This document shows, piece after piece, positions 30,197 to 41,584 of a stretch of 64,000 nt of DNA (the stretch's first letter is position 1; each line of letters opens with the position of its first letter). Both the position numbers and the translations under genes were made by a program. A model generated the notes under the pieces. It worked only from the letters and a program-made list of their open reading frames with translations, was not told the origin of the DNA and did not search any database. The stretch spans positions 22,132,619 to 22,196,618 of the forward strand of contig NC_089863.1 of NCBI RefSeq assembly GCF_036373705.1. Direction: 5' to 3'. This DNA is from Amia ocellicauda. Its lineage: Eukaryota > Chordata > Actinopteri > Amiiformes > Amiidae.

Positions 30197-31375
30197 ATGT
30201 TGGAAAAAATGATTAGACAGAAAATAGAGGCGCATCTCAATGAAAACCATATTCTCGGAGCTAGTCAACATGGGTTTAGACGAGGCAGATCATGTCTTAC
30301 TAATTTATTAGAATGTTTAGAACATGCAACTGCAGCTGTAGATCACGTGAAAGCATATGATATGATATACTTAGATTTCCAAAAAGCTTTTGATAAGGTT
30401 CCACACCAAAGACTGATCCTCAAATTGGAAGCTGTAGGCATTCAGGGTAATGTAAGTAGATGGATTATGAACTGGTTGATGTCTAGGAAACAGAGGGTGT
30501 CGATTAGAGGAGTCACTTCTAACTGGAATGAGGTTGTTAGTGGAGTTCCACAGGGATCAGTACTAGGGCCTTTGCTTTTTCTAATCTATATTAATGATCT
30601 GGACTCTGGGATAGTTAGCAAACTTGTCAAATTTGCAGATGATACTAAAATAGGTGGCTCAGCAGATACAATCTTGGCAGCACAGGCTATTCAGAGGGAC
30701 TTAGATAATATTCAGTTGTGGGCTGACACCTGGCAAATGAAATTCAATGTGGACAAGTGCAAGGTAATACATGCAGGTAACAAAAATGTCCACTATAATT
30801 ACACTATGGGAGGTACAGATCTAGATGAAGTAACGCATGAGAAAGACCTAGGAGTCTATGTGGACTCCTCATTTTCTCCATCCAAGCAATGTGGGGAAGC
30901 AACAAAAAAGGCAAACAGAATGCTAGGGTATATTGTCAAAAGTGTAGAATTTAAAACAAGGGCAGTAATGTTAAGACTGTACAATGCGCTAGTTAGACCT
31001 CATCTGGAATACTGTGTACAGTTCTGGGCACCACACTTCAAGAAGGATATTGCTGCCTTAGAGGCAGTTCAGAGGAGAGCAACCAGACTTATTCCAGGTC
31101 TGAAGGGAAAGTCCTACTCGGAGAGACTGAGGGAACTGAACCTTTTCACCCTGGAACAGAGGAGACTACGTGGGGACTTGATCCAAGTCTTCAAAATCAT
31201 GAAAGGCATCGACCACATCAAACCAGAGGAGCTTTTCCAGATCAGCAGGGACACACGCACCCGGGGACACAAATGGAAATTGGGCTTCAAGGCATTCAAA
31301 ACGGAAAACAGGAGACACTTCTTTACACAGAGAGTAGTCACAATCTGGAATAAACTACCCAGCGATGTTGTTTAA
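30197..31375 (+). pseudogene. LINE reverse transcriptase domain, 392 codons open (beta 1)
   Basis: Open frame from MLEKMIRQKIEAH. RT motifs in order: GFRRGRSCLTNLL, YLDFQKAFDKVPH (catalytic Asp), SGVPQGSVLGPLLF, KFADDTKIGG (catalytic Asp pair), then thumb and C-terminal region ending at WNKLPSDVV, where a GAA-to-TAA change stops it ~18 codons before the end seen in other copies. No linker or endonuclease is fused upstream because of the internal deletion. The core might be catalytically complete, but there is no evidence of expression. Confidence 0.88.
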
Positions 31376-31572
31376 GCTGAAAGTTTGGGAACATTTAAAA
31401 ATGGTCTGGAAAGGATCCTTGGATCACTTCGATATTATTGAACACCAAACGAGCATGAAGAGTCGAATGGTCCCCTCTCGTTTGTAAACTTTCATATGTT
31501 CTTAAAAGTGTCTGAAGCAGCATGAAAGAGCACACTAAGCAGCTGAGAACAGACAGAGAGGGGAGTGAATAT

Positions 31573-31644
31573 TGCGCTGGCCGGGAATTGAACCCGGGTC
31601 AACTGCTTGGAAGGCAGCTATGCTAACCACTATACCACCAACAC
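31573..31644 (-). tRNA. tRNA-Gly(TCC)-like, copy 4 (T2-G71 acceptor)
   Basis: 72 nt; acceptor GTGTTGG/CCAGCGC pairs throughout with two wobbles. Anticodon arm intact. T-loop TTCAATT (G57 to A). The remainder of block G is missing: the sequence passes directly into block A. Confidence 0.75.
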
Positions 31645-31740
31645 TTGAACAAGAAAAGTCTAGCCGCTGTATTCTGGAATGAATAAAGAAATGAAATGAC
31701 AAGGGCAATCAAAGCAAGTAAGACAGTAGGCTGTGTGGCA

Positions 31741-31811
31741 TACGCTAGCCAGAAATCGAACGCAACTCACAAGAACAGGAACCTTGTATGATACCACTAC
31801 ACCACTGGCGC
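31741..31811 (-). pseudogene. tRNA-Gly-derived pseudogene, CCT anticodon, copy 2
   Basis: Same lesions as 14966-15036. Confidence 0.78.
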
Positions 31812-32061
31812 TGCGGGGAAGCTCTAGATTCTGTCACCGAAGCAAATGCACAAGACATATAAAACGCGTCCCCTGGGGCACAATGGTCTTTTAATAATTA
31901 TCTGTAATAATCTGCAGTCGAACTACTTAATACGTACCTAGCTAATCACTACATCACAGGCGCATGGTTGTCATTCGGGGAAAATATGTGTTCACGAATG
32001 TTCATCGGAGTGGTTGTCATGCTAAGAGGTCAGTTGGAGTAGAGGGAGCTGCCCATGCCGT

Positions 32062-32134
32062 GCCTCGTTGGCGCAGTAGGTAGCGCGTCAGTCTCATAAT
32101 CTGAAGGTGGTGAGTTCGACCCTCACACGGGGCA
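32062..32134 (+). tRNA. tRNA-Met-CAT: Elongator tRNA-Met(CAT), intact, copy 3
   Basis: 73 nt. Acceptor GCCTCGT/ACGGGGC, D-stem GCGC/GCGC, T-stem GTGAG/CTCAC, T-loop TTCGACC and anticodon CAT are all as in vertebrate elongator Met. Confidence 0.93.
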
Positions 32135-32249
32135 AGCACTCTTCCTTTATCTTTGAGTTCTACCACACTGATCTCCAGCTGCAGAAAAAAGGCGCACACC
32201 TGTGCAATAAAGTGGTTGCTTGCGCTGTCTGAAGAAATTCATGGCAAAA

Positions 32250-32322
32250 TGCCAAATCCTGGGATGGAACAAGGGACCTTTAGATGTTCAGTCTATCGCT
32301 CCCCCAACTGAGCTACTTCGGC
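32250..32322 (-). pseudogene. tRNA-Phe(GAA)-like, copy 3
   Basis: Shared lesions plus acceptor end GCCGAAG. Confidence 0.74.
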
Positions 32323-32448
32323 CATTGGTGAGATGACGTCGTGATCCCAAAAGTCAAAGTGAAGGAAGCCCTGGCAGAACACAGTCATTGAAAAGTTCAT
32401 TGTTTTCCATGACGTCGGCAACGACTCAATTTGATCACTGCAACACAA

Positions 32449-32531
32449 GTCAGGATGGCCGAGTGGTGTAAGGTGCTGTGTGCAGGTCATCGTCTCCTGT
32501 AGAGGCTTGGCATTGAATCCCACCTCTGACA
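32449..32531 (+). pseudogene. tRNA-Leu(CAG)-like, copy 3
   Basis: Shared lesions plus CTGTGTGCAGG in the anticodon stem and GGCATTGAAT in the T-arm. Confidence 0.76.
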
Positions 32532-33118
32532 AGGGTCCTTTTACCACTCAGGAGCACACACTTACCCGTGCTGGCGACAAGGACAACAAGAGTTGAGGAC
32601 TGTGTTGAAAACGACATTACACAAAGAATTCAATGTTGAAAGAAATACATCAATACATAAATCAATGGACATGTATTTATTCATTGATTGATTGACTTCA
32701 ACATGTCTTAATTTAGTCGCTGTACCCACAAAGCAACACTCAGCATAGTGGAGGCTATAGCTCGGCGTTATTGCGTGTACCTTACATGTATCACCCCTGG
32801 CACCTGGCCCTGATAACTCCCTACTTTTTGACCACAGTCTGTCTGTGACTTCAACCCGAGAAGTAAAAATGATGCACATAAGGCGCTTGCAATCTCGTTG
32901 TTTCAATCACATATCACAGTGGATGCGTACACACAGTGTTTCTCGGAGATTGCTGGGACAGTAAGGAATGTGTTCCTTGCTTTACATGTCATCTAGCGCA
33001 CAGTAGCTTTTTCTCCTTCTTTTTGCCCATATCATCCACATATTGTGCCTTTGGGGAACGCCTCCGAAACAGATTTAGAATGCTCTGAGATTCAAGAAAC
33101 GACAGTGCAACTCTTTTC

Positions 33119-34025
33119 CAGGGTTGTGGGTAACGCGTTACTAAGTAACGCATTACAGTAATGTTATTACTTTTGGTAGTAACGAGTAACGTAACGTGGT
33201 ATGGTTCCAAAAGGAGTAATAATTTTACAGTTACTGATTCCTTTTTTTTGTTCTCGTTACTGCATTACACATTGTAACGATATGGTCTTAATAAGGACGA
33301 TAAGGACGTCTATGTCGTACATTAAAAATATTAGAAAAACTGTCGTTTGCAGTTACAAATCTGTAGTAAGAGTAATAAGTTAAAGGAGTCAAGTTGAGAC
33401 ATTTAAAATGCAGATCTACTAGCACATATCTTGATGATGATTACAATAATAACAATAATAAAAATAAATAGCAAAGATGTATTTTAGTGTTGCACGTTTT
33501 CTTATGGTAACGTAATGCTTGTCTGAGTATAATGTTGTCTATACACGTTTAGCTACTGCTAATATCTCTTAACAGAAACGTGTATTTATTATGCTGTCTC
33601 CAATCATCTAAAGCACAAAGAATAAAACAGCCACAAAAGTCCTTTCCACACCAGGCTCTATCGCTCGTAGTGTTGCTTTCTGTCTTCATTTTTAAAACGA
33701 AACACAGAACCAAACCCACAATCGCTCCGCTCCTCCCACAACAGGGGGTGGACTTCCGACACTGGCCTGGTTTTCCTGTGGCGCTTTATTAAAACAACAA
33801 AAGATAACAGTATGTCTCTGTCATTATCAACTGCTTGTGTTGGTGTAGCTTTGAAATTGTTTATTGAGGTCCCGCAACGTTTGGGGTGTAATGCAGAGTA
33901 ATGTAAAAGTAAAGTAACTAATTACATTCTCCAGGAAGTAATAAGTAAAGTGTTTAGTTACTTTTGATATGAGTAACGAGTACAATGTAAGACATTACTT
34001 TTTGTGAGTAACGACCCCAACACTG
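33119..34025 (+). mobile_element. Complete non-autonomous hAT-like element, copy 1
   Basis: 907 bp from CAGGGTTGTGGGTAACGCG to CCCCAACACTG (terminal CAGNGTTG inverted repeats), flanked by 8-bp duplicates CTCTTTTC at 33111-33118 and 34026-33. The 8-bp duplication and CAGNG ends indicate the hAT superfamily. Interior is rich in GTAACG/TTACT short repeats and encodes no transposase. Confidence 0.85.
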
Positions 34026-34276
34026 CTCTTTTCCTTCTCTTTTGGCTTGTTTGTTTGTTGTTGAAGGAGATACAAAGTTTGAGAGTGTCTCGTTTTATTT
34101 CTGAAATATAACTCCCAGAAAGTATGGTCTTTGTGTTCTTGAAATTGAATAACCTCAAAAGAAAGAAATGGTCCAATGAATTGCCGAAGAAAAGTCTAGC
34201 CGCTGTATTCTGGAATGAAGAAAAAAATGAAATGACAAGGGCAATCAAAGCAAGTAAGACAGTTGGCTGTGTGGCA

Positions 34277-34347
34277 TACGCTAGCCAGAAATCGAACGCA
34301 ACTCACAAGAACAGGAACCTTGTATGATACCACTACACCACTGGCGC
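34277..34347 (-). pseudogene. tRNA-Gly-derived pseudogene, CCT anticodon, copy 3
   Basis: Same lesions as 14966-15036. Confidence 0.78.
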
Positions 34348-34597
34348 TGCAGGGAAGCTCTAGATTCTGTCACCGAAGCAAATGCACAAGACATATAAAA
34401 CGCGTCCCCTGGGGCACAATGGTCTTTTAATAATTTTCTGTAATAATCTGCAGTCGAACTGCTTAATACGTACCTTGCTAATCACTACATCACAGGCGCA
34501 TGGTTGTCATTCGGGGAAAATATGTGTTCACGAATGTTCATCGGAGTGGTTGTCATGCTAAGAGGTCAGTTGGAGTAGAGGGAGCTGGCCATGCCGT

Positions 34598-34670
34598 GCC
34601 TCGTTGGCGCAGTAGGTAGCACGTCAGTCTCATAATCTGAAGGTGGTGAGTTCGACCCTCACACGGGGCA
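34598..34670 (+). tRNA. Elongator tRNA-Met(CAT), copy 4 (D-stem variant)
   Basis: Intact except GTAGCACG: one D-stem pair is lost and the A-box altered. Confidence 0.8.
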
Positions 34671-34785
34671 AGCACTCTTCCTTTATCTTTGAGTTCTACC
34701 ACACTGATCTCCAGCTGCAGAAAAAAGGTGCACACCTGTGCAATAAAGTGGTTGCTTGCGCTGTCTGAAGAAATTCATGGCAAAA

Positions 34786-34858
34786 TGCCAAATCCTGGGA
34801 TGGAACAAGGGACCTTTAGATGTTCAGTCTATCGCTCCTCCAACTGAGCTATTTCGGC
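34786..34858 (-). pseudogene. tRNA-Phe(GAA)-like, copy 4
   Basis: Shared lesions plus one D-loop change (CTCCTCC on the plus strand). Confidence 0.74.
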
Positions 34859-34984
34859 CATTGGTGAGATGACGTCGTGATCCCGAAAGTCAAAGTGAAG
34901 GAAGCCCTGGCAGAGCACAGTCATTGAAAAGTTCACTGTTTTCCATGACGTCGGCAACGACTCAATTTGATCACTGCAACACAA

Positions 34985-35067
34985 GTCAGGATGCCCGAGT
35001 GGTGTAAGGTGCTGCGTGCAGGTCATCGTCTCCTGTAGAGGCTTGGCTTTGAATCCCACCTCTGACA
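34985..35067 (+). pseudogene. tRNA-Leu(CAG)-like, copy 4
   Basis: Shared lesions plus GGATGCCCGAG in the A-box region. Confidence 0.76.
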
Positions 35068-35654
35068 AGGGTCCTTTTACCACTCAGGAGCACACACTTA
35101 CCCGTGCTGGCGACACGGACAACAAGAGTTGAGGACTGTGTTGAAAACGACATTACACAAAGAATTCAATGTTGAAAGAAATACATCAATACATAAATCA
35201 ATGGACATGTATTTATTCATTGATTGATTGACTTCAACATGTCTTAATTTAGTCGCTGTACCCACAAAGCAACACTCAGCATAGTGGAGGCTATAGCTCG
35301 GCGTTATTGCGTGTACCTTACATGTATCACCCCTGGCACCTGGCCCTGATAACTCCCTACTTTTTGACCACAGTCTGTCTGTGACTTCAACCCGAGAAAT
35401 AAAAATGATGCACATAAGGCGCTTGCAATCTCGTTGTTTCAATCACATATCACAGTGGATGCGTACACACGGTGTTTCTCGGAGATTGCTGGGACAGTAA
35501 CGAATGTGTTCCTTGCTTTACATGTCATCTAGCGCACAGTAGCTTTTTCTCCTTCTTTTTGCCCATATCATCCACATATTGTGCCTTTGGGGAACGCCTC
35601 CGAAACAGATTTAGAATGCTCTGAGATTCAAGAAACGACAGTGCAACTCTTTTC

Positions 35655-35682
35655 CAGGGTTGTGGGTAACGCGTTACTAAGT
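35655..35682 (+). mobile_element. hAT-like element, 5' stub
   Basis: Same 28-bp remnant and breakpoint as at 16343. Confidence 0.75.
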
Positions 35683-35688
35683 CTGAGT

Positions 35689-36255
35689 TGTAGAACCACG
35701 TTGGAAATAAGTGGAGAAGTCGCGGAGATAAAGCAAATAGAACTTTAATGGAGCCGGCTCGGAAGCTCCACGTCAGAAATAATTCCTTCAGTGAGACTTA
35801 ATGTTTACAAACATGTGTACAACTTTATAGGAAAAATGACGTAACATCCTATGGCCGTTCATCCAATCTGAAGATTTTATGATCTGTCCACCCGTGAAGA
35901 GGTGATGGATCCAAAGCAGATGTCCATCTTTGATGTGCACTAGGAAGATGCGATCCCACGGTCGTCATTTACCTAGTGTCAATCGTTCTTTAACAAAAAC
36001 AATTCCTGCCTATCTGGAGAAACGATTAAGTCATAAACAAATTCTCAGCAGACAGCTGTAGGCTATTTCGGCACTGTGTAATCTTTCATTACTGACAGGA
36101 GTTTCTAACAAATCGACCTTGTTGACCCTTTACTTGTCCTGCTAAATCGAATCTGCTCAGTCTGTATACAAAACTACTTCTAATGCTAGTATTAATATAA
36201 AATATTATATAATAATCACAACACACTTTCTTCAACTTCCTATACAGAGTCTTCA
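35689..36255 (-). repeat. 3' LTR of provirus 2
   Basis: 567 bp with the same 16-bp deletion. Its coding-strand start is TGAAGACTCTG directly after AGCAGGGAA, which fixes the LTR boundary better than provirus 1 does. Confidence 0.92.
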
Positions 36256-36267
36256 TTCCCTGCTGTT
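36256..36267 (-). promoter_or_regulatory. Candidate polypurine tract, provirus 2
   Basis: AGCAGGGAA on the coding strand, immediately before TGAAGACTCTG. Confidence 0.5.
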
Positions 36268-36691
36268 TGGCAATAGAGCAAAGCGGAAAGAAGCCAAAGA
36301 AAAGTTATGTTTATCAGTTACAAGCAAGGGGTTAGGAAGATTTGACGCTGCGTTTTCATCTCCTTCACCCCAACCCTTCCCCGTGGGGTGTATATGTGTG
36401 TACGGCGAGTGTAAGGGTGTCTCTGCTGTCGGGGAGAGCGATAAGTGTGTGTCCCTAAATGTGAATGTACAGAATGTCCTGTAGGCGTGAGTGAGTGACC
36501 TTTGTAATAGTATCTTTCCAATGCATCCTTTGGTTTTCCTTGAGTCATGAGGTTTATTGCCTTTGATACTAAATCCATTTGTCCTCAGTCACATGGAGCC
36601 TCCAGAACCAAGGGGATAGAATAAGATTTGTGTCAATGGGTGTGTGAGTTTTGCTCCTCCCGAGTGAGGGACGGTGTCGTTTAGTAGAAAT
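36268..36691 (-). other. 3' region between env and 3' LTR, provirus 2
   Basis: Holds the 86-codon ORF at 36318-36578 and the ORF 36589-36816 that runs back into env; no recognised product. Confidence 0.4.
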
Positions 36692-37888
36692 TTAGAGAAA
36701 GTCTGCCAACGAGGGTGTTTTAATTGCAGCTGTAACCATAGTAGATACATTATGAGGTTTACAAAGTTGTTGAGATGCTCTTTGAACAGTGTATTTAAGA
36801 CATAAAAAAGAAACATACAGACATAGCAGAATAGTAACTACCGATATCAATCCTTTTAATACAATCATACCCAGATTATCAAAGGTATCAGCAAGCCATC
36901 CCCAGAGGGTTTTTCCTCCGGAGGACTGGTGTATCTTTGTAGTTGCTTTCCTAATGTGCTCTATAAGATTATAAATGTGTTCAGAGTTATCTGGTATATA
37001 AGTACAGCATTCCTGCCCTATAATGGCACATGTCCCTCCTTGTGCTGCTAGCAAGAAATCTAGAGCTAGCCTGTTCTGGAGGGCAACAGTTCGCATAGCC
37101 ACTATTTCAGTTGTTAAATTGCTGAGAACTTCAGTTGTAGAAATACTTAATGTTTCTAATATACCAGCTACTAATCTGATTTCCTTTATTGCTCTTCCGA
37201 CTCCATACATAGGAAATAGTATGGAAGCAAACCTGTCTCCTTCCCCTATCTCACCTTTAGGGTGAGTAAATTGTTCTATATCTGGAAGGTATTTATCTTC
37301 AGTGTGGCGCAAAGCTGGCACCACAAATCCTAAATAACAAGAACCTGTGAACTTACAAGGAAGTTCCCAATATGCCCGCATGCCGCATATCCAATAAGTC
37401 CCATTCCATGGAGCGTAAAATCGACAAGTCTGATACCTAAAGTCAAGACCATCGATAGCCACAGTGTGATTACAAGTACTATTACCTATCAATTGGGATT
37501 GCATGGTTTGGTTATAGTATGAAACACACACAGATCCTTTGTTACTGTGAGCCAAGTCAATATATGGCATTTTAAAATATCTTCTATTCTGATCCATCTT
37601 CGGTCTAAAGTACCATTCTCCTGTGATGCCTAAGGCATAATAATATGCATACCGTACATTAGAGGCAACTCTAAGTTGTGAATAATCAGAAAATACTGGA
37701 ATTGGAATGGGGATCATTGGAACCCCTTTCTTAGTGTCGTGTGGAATGTGGGAACAAACCCAACATTTTGTTTTATTAAGGGCATTTGCATAGGTGCGTG
37801 TCATTTGGATAAATTTGTTATCTGTCCATGATTCAACTAAGGACAGGCAGATCAGTCCAAATACTCTAGTGTACACAGTCGTCGTCAT
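36692..37888 (-). CDS. env: Endogenous retroviral Env, full open frame, provirus 2
   Basis: 398 residues, differing from the provirus 1 Env at only two positions that I can see (residue 83 Asp to Tyr, residue 160 Ser to Pro). CWVC, CX6CC and the membrane anchor are unchanged. The openness of both copies counts as one observation, because one was copied from the other. Confidence 0.93.
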   Translation of the reverse strand: MTTTVYTRVFGLICLSLVESWTDNKFIQMTRTYANALNKTKCWVCSHIPHDTKKGVPMIPIPIPVFSDYSQLRVASNVRYAYYYALGITGEWYFRPKMDQNRRYFKMPYIDLAHSNKGSVCVSYYNQTMQSQLIGNSTCNHTVAIDGLDFRYQTCRFYAPWNGTYWICGMRAYWELPCKFTGSCYLGFVVPALRHTEDKYLPDIEQFTHPKGEIGEGDRFASILFPMYGVGRAIKEIRLVAGILETLSISTTEVLSNLTTEIVAMRTVALQNRLALDFLLAAQGGTCAIIGQECCTYIPDNSEHIYNLIEHIRKATTKIHQSSGGKTLWGWLADTFDNLGMIVLKGLISVVTILLCLYVSFLCLKYTVQRASQQLCKPHNVSTMVTAAIKTPSLADFL

Positions 37889-37908
37889 GCTGGATTATCT
37901 CTTAGTAC

Positions 37909-37914
37909 CTGTAG
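37909..37914 (-). promoter_or_regulatory. Candidate env splice acceptor, provirus 2
   Basis: Same TTTTGTCCCCCTACAG tract 20 nt before the env ATG. Confidence 0.65.
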
Positions 37915-37927
37915 GGGGACAAAACCT

Positions 37928-39163
37928 TTACCAGTTAGGGGAATGTCTCTCAAAATTCAGGAAATCTGCAACTGTTGCTTTCCTAGGAATGAGAAAAGAT
38001 AAAGGTTTAGTACACAGTTCTCCTGGATTATAATTTTTAACTTGTGAACAATGTTTCCATCTAGTACCCCCCTCCTGTCCGTCAATACAAACCGAAGTGT
38101 CTGTAGAAAGAAGGACATTATGTGGTCCTGTCCATTTGGGCCTGAGCCCTGGTCTGCTTGGAAATTTTTCACACATTACTTGTGAACCAACCTCAGGAAG
38201 TGTTGTTGGCATTTCCTCTTTGAGTTCCAAGTCTCTGAGGGACTGGAGATCACGTGCTTGTGATCTAAGTTTTTTTAAGTGTGTACATAGCTGTGCCACA
38301 TACTGTTTAAGATGGTCTTTGAATGGAGCACTGGGATCAATGGGACCCCAGATGCCAGCAGGGAGTTGCATAGCTCTCCCTGTCATTAACTCATATGGAG
38401 AAAGCTGAGTACTCCGATTAGGTGATGCTCTAAGTTTATACAGCACAGCGGGGAGTGCTACTCTCCATCCCTTGCCTGTAGTTAACAGGGCTTTTGCCAA
38501 ACTTTTCTTCAGTGTCCGGTTAGTGCTCTCCACTAAGCCTGAACTCTGAGGGTGATAAGGTATATGAAATCGTTGTTTTACCCCAGCAGTAAACATGCTT
38601 CCTTCATCACCTTACCGGTGAAATGAGTCCCTTGATCTGAGTCCATTTGACGGGGCACACCCCATCGAGGAATAACCTCAGTTGCTAGGACTCGTGCTGC
38701 AGTGGTGGCAGAGCAGTCCCTGCAGGGGAAAGCCTCAACCCATTTTGTGAAATGGTCAATTATTACCAAGCAATAGGATGTCCCATGACATTTTGTCAGG
38801 GGTCCTGTAAAGTCAATTTGAATATTTTCCCACGGACCTCGAGGCCGGGGCTGGTGTGATTTAGTGACTTTGATCGGTTTACCTGGGTTTACTTGTGCGC
38901 AAGGAATACACTGTTGACACCACTTCGCAGTGTCCCTGCCTATGCCAGGCCACCACCAGTGTTCACGCAATTGAGTTAACATGGCCTTGCGACCCGTGTG
39001 AGCTGGGCCATGGTACTGGTCCAGAAGCATTGACCTAATACACTGGGGTGCTAATACACATTGTAAGTTAGGACTTCGCCACAAACCGTCTGAGTGTACT
39101 GCACCTCCCTTAACCCACTCTTGTACTTCATTCTTCTCACAGTCTTTCTGTAGCTGTGCGAGG
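37928..39163 (-). pseudogene. pol: Retroviral integrase, frameshifted, provirus 2
   Basis: ORFs 38578-39084 and 37928-38596, with the same zinc-site, DDE residues and frameshift as provirus 1. One difference is His to Arg in the HTGHK stretch after the HX3H motif (HTGRK). Confidence 0.9.
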
Positions 39164-40975
39164 TCAGAATTTTTTTTCTAGGATACTCGCAAGTTTACTA
39201 GAGCAGGGGAATCCTGATAACGTCACATGACTGCCTGTCTCTGCTGCCTTTCTCGCAGCTAGGTCTGCAAAGTGATTCCCACGGGTGCGCGGGCATCCAT
39301 CATCAGAAAGACTCTGATGAGCTTTCACTTTAACTACTGCTACCTTTTCTGGAAGGTGTGCTGCCTCAGCTAGGGCTATAACATACTCATAATGTTTGAT
39401 TACTTCTCCTGCTGTTGTTATAAACCCTCTACATTCCCAGGTTGCCATATAGTCGTGTACTACTCCAAATGCATAGCGACTGTCAGTGAAAATATTAACT
39501 TTAATGTCTTTCGCTATTTTTAATGACTCAGTCAACGCCACGAGTTCTGCCACTTGGGCTGAACAGTGTCCTGGCAGGGATCCAGATTTTACAACGGTGC
39601 TGTCATCCAATACCACCGCCCACCCAGTGTGGGGGATTCCATCTATTATTTTCCTGGATCCATCAACATATAGTTCCAAGTCAGGGTCTGTGAGGGGGTT
39701 TTCTAGGAAGCGACTGTGGTCCTCCTGGAGCACCAGCTCAGAGCATGTATGCTCTTCTCCCTCCCCTAACATCCCATCTGCTGTGTTTACTCGTGTGTCT
39801 TTTATTATTTGTATGGATTTATCTCTGGGGAGCAAAACGGCTTCCCATCCAGCTCGTCTACTATCGGAGACTGAACGCAATTTGCCGGTGTGTAATAATT
39901 CAACTAACGTGTGTCCTGTATGCAGAATCAACTGTGTGTTCATTACAATCGGCTCGCATGCCTGCACTGCCCAAGAGGCACAGTCTACTGCTGCCATAAA
40001 GCGATGCATGCCTGCTGCTACCGTAGGTTGCTTTGTGGAGTAATAGGCGACGGGACGTTGCCTATCCCCATGTTCCTGTGTCAGAACTGCTGTATAATAG
40101 ATCCCATCTTGGGAATAGTAGAGGTGAAATGGTTTAGTATGATCTGGTAACCCGAGGGCGGGGGCATTGCTGAGAGCCTGTTTTATTACACGATAGGCTA
40201 TTTCCTGTTCATGTCCCCAGTCTATGGGGTCCAAGGGAGCCGGGCTTCCTTTGATTAACGCCTGTATCGGACCTGTGGCTTGTGTGAAATTAGGGATGAA
40301 AGTGCGGCAATAATTAAGGAGCCCCATAACTTTACACACAGCCCTAACATTATGTGGTTTTGGCATATTTTGAATGGCTTCTTGCCTATTATGCGTTATA
40401 GATTTTTGTCCTTGTGAAATGTTGTGTCCGAGATATTGAACCTTAGTTAGGCCTATTTGTGCTTTCTTAGGGCTTGCTTTAAATCCTGCCTTTTGTAAGA
40501 CACCGAGGACTGTAATTAATGCGCCTAAGTGTGCGGTCTCATCAGGAGACGCAATCAAAAGATCATCCACGTACTGGATGATTAAACTATCCCAGGGTGT
40601 CAGACCCATTGCTTCTAAAGTCTTGGCCATTGCCTGGTGAAAGAGTGTTGGGCTGTTGTGAAATCCCTGTGGCACTCTAGTCCATGTGTACTGTTTGTCG
40701 AATACAGTAAACGCACATTTATTTTGGGAATCAGAGTGGAGTGGCAGGCTCCAAAATCCATTGCTAATATCCAGGACCGTAAAAATAGAGTGTTCGGGTT
40801 TCAAATCGTTTAATATAGTGTTGGGATTGGCTACAATCGGGTGTAATCGGGGTGTAACTTTATTCAATTGTGTGTAATCAATTGTAAGTCGCCATGAGCC
40901 GTCTGGTTTTGCCACTGACCAGATTGGAGAATTAGTGGTTGAATGCGTTTCGCGTATTATTCCTTCATTTTGCAA
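39164..40975 (-). pseudogene. pol: Retroviral RT-RNase H, 603-codon open part, provirus 2
   Basis: Same as the provirus 1 frame: YVDD at 135-138 and RNase H motifs. The stop upstream and the A8 run downstream are shared, so it is likewise cut off from protease and integrase. Confidence 0.93.
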
Positions 40976-41061
40976 TGTTTGAATAATTGTCTGAACTGCC
41001 GTAAAAGCTTCTGGTTTAATAGGATACTGTTTATGTGCTTTGTGTACTGGACCTGGGATAA

Positions 41062-41502
41062 CTATAGGTTCAATTTGTGCCAGACCACAATCTTGTTAAT
41101 GTGTTGCCCAAACATCAGGAAATGCCTGACACACGTGTCCAAGTGGTGTGTCTGGCCATATATGAGATGTTGACGGTGTGAGTGAGATACTAGCGCAATT
41201 TGTTGCGTATCTTTGTGTATCCTTTTTTTCCCGTGTATATTGGTCCATATTATGCGATTATTATTAGCATCCATTAGTGCGCCGGCTTCTCTAAGGATAT
41301 CTATGCCAAATATTGTCCCCTCTGGGTTTTTACAAACCCAAAAAGACACTGGAATTAGGAGATCGCCTATTTCTAGAAGATGAGGTATGCTGAGTGTGGC
41401 TGTGATACATGCGCCGCCTACACCTGAGATCTGTAGTCTGCGTTTAGTCAGTGGGAGGGGGAGATCGGTTATCGAGACAGAGGCACCTGTATCCACCAAC
41501 AT
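41062..41502 (-). pseudogene. pro: Retroviral protease region, provirus 2
   Basis: LVDTGAS and FGIDIL motifs; TAG 23 codons upstream at 41569-41571, as in provirus 1. Confidence 0.85.
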
Positions 41503-41584
41503 TGAACACTGCCGACCCCCTAACAGTGCGGTTATGTGCCGACCTCGGGTGCCGAGGCGACCTATTTCCTATTTAGTTTCTCTG

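Larger units (their letters stand above)
27753..31506 (+). mobile_element. CR1/L3-clade LINE with RT core (beta type 1)
   Basis: The most complete LINE in unit I: 5' UTR, ORF1 with esterase motifs, endonuclease, RT with all core motifs, and 3' end TATGTTCTTA. It lacks the linker between endonuclease and RT (join at ~30146), the part the alpha copies keep. Several stops make it non-autonomous. Confidence 0.9.
31651..33118. repeat. Array block A, copy 3
   Basis: Joined abruptly to Gly(TCC) at ~31650. Gly-like, Met, Phe-like, Leu-like, then a 585-bp spacer without gene (32532-33118). Confidence 0.85.
14340..33650. repeat. ~19.3-kb macro-repeat unit I
   Basis: First copy of a tandem duplication. 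Homologous positions from block A to the LINE lie 19,311-19,312 bp apart, and 19,292 bp apart after the (CAAA)n run. It contains block A2, provirus 1, LINE alpha, block G3, LINE beta, Gly(TCC), block A3 and part of a hAT copy. End points are approximate. Confidence 0.85.
34026..35654. repeat. Array block A, copy 4
   Basis: Complete block; spacer 35068-35654 has no gene. Leads into a hAT stub and provirus 2. Confidence 0.85.

Noticed and set aside
30197-31375. LINE RT ORF as a domesticated host gene
   Set aside because: It sits in a LINE with broken ORF1 and endonuclease, starts at a deletion join and ends at a premature stop.
17380-37888. Two open env copies taken as independent evidence of selection
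   Set aside because: The proviruses are products of one recent duplication; they share all lesions elsewhere.
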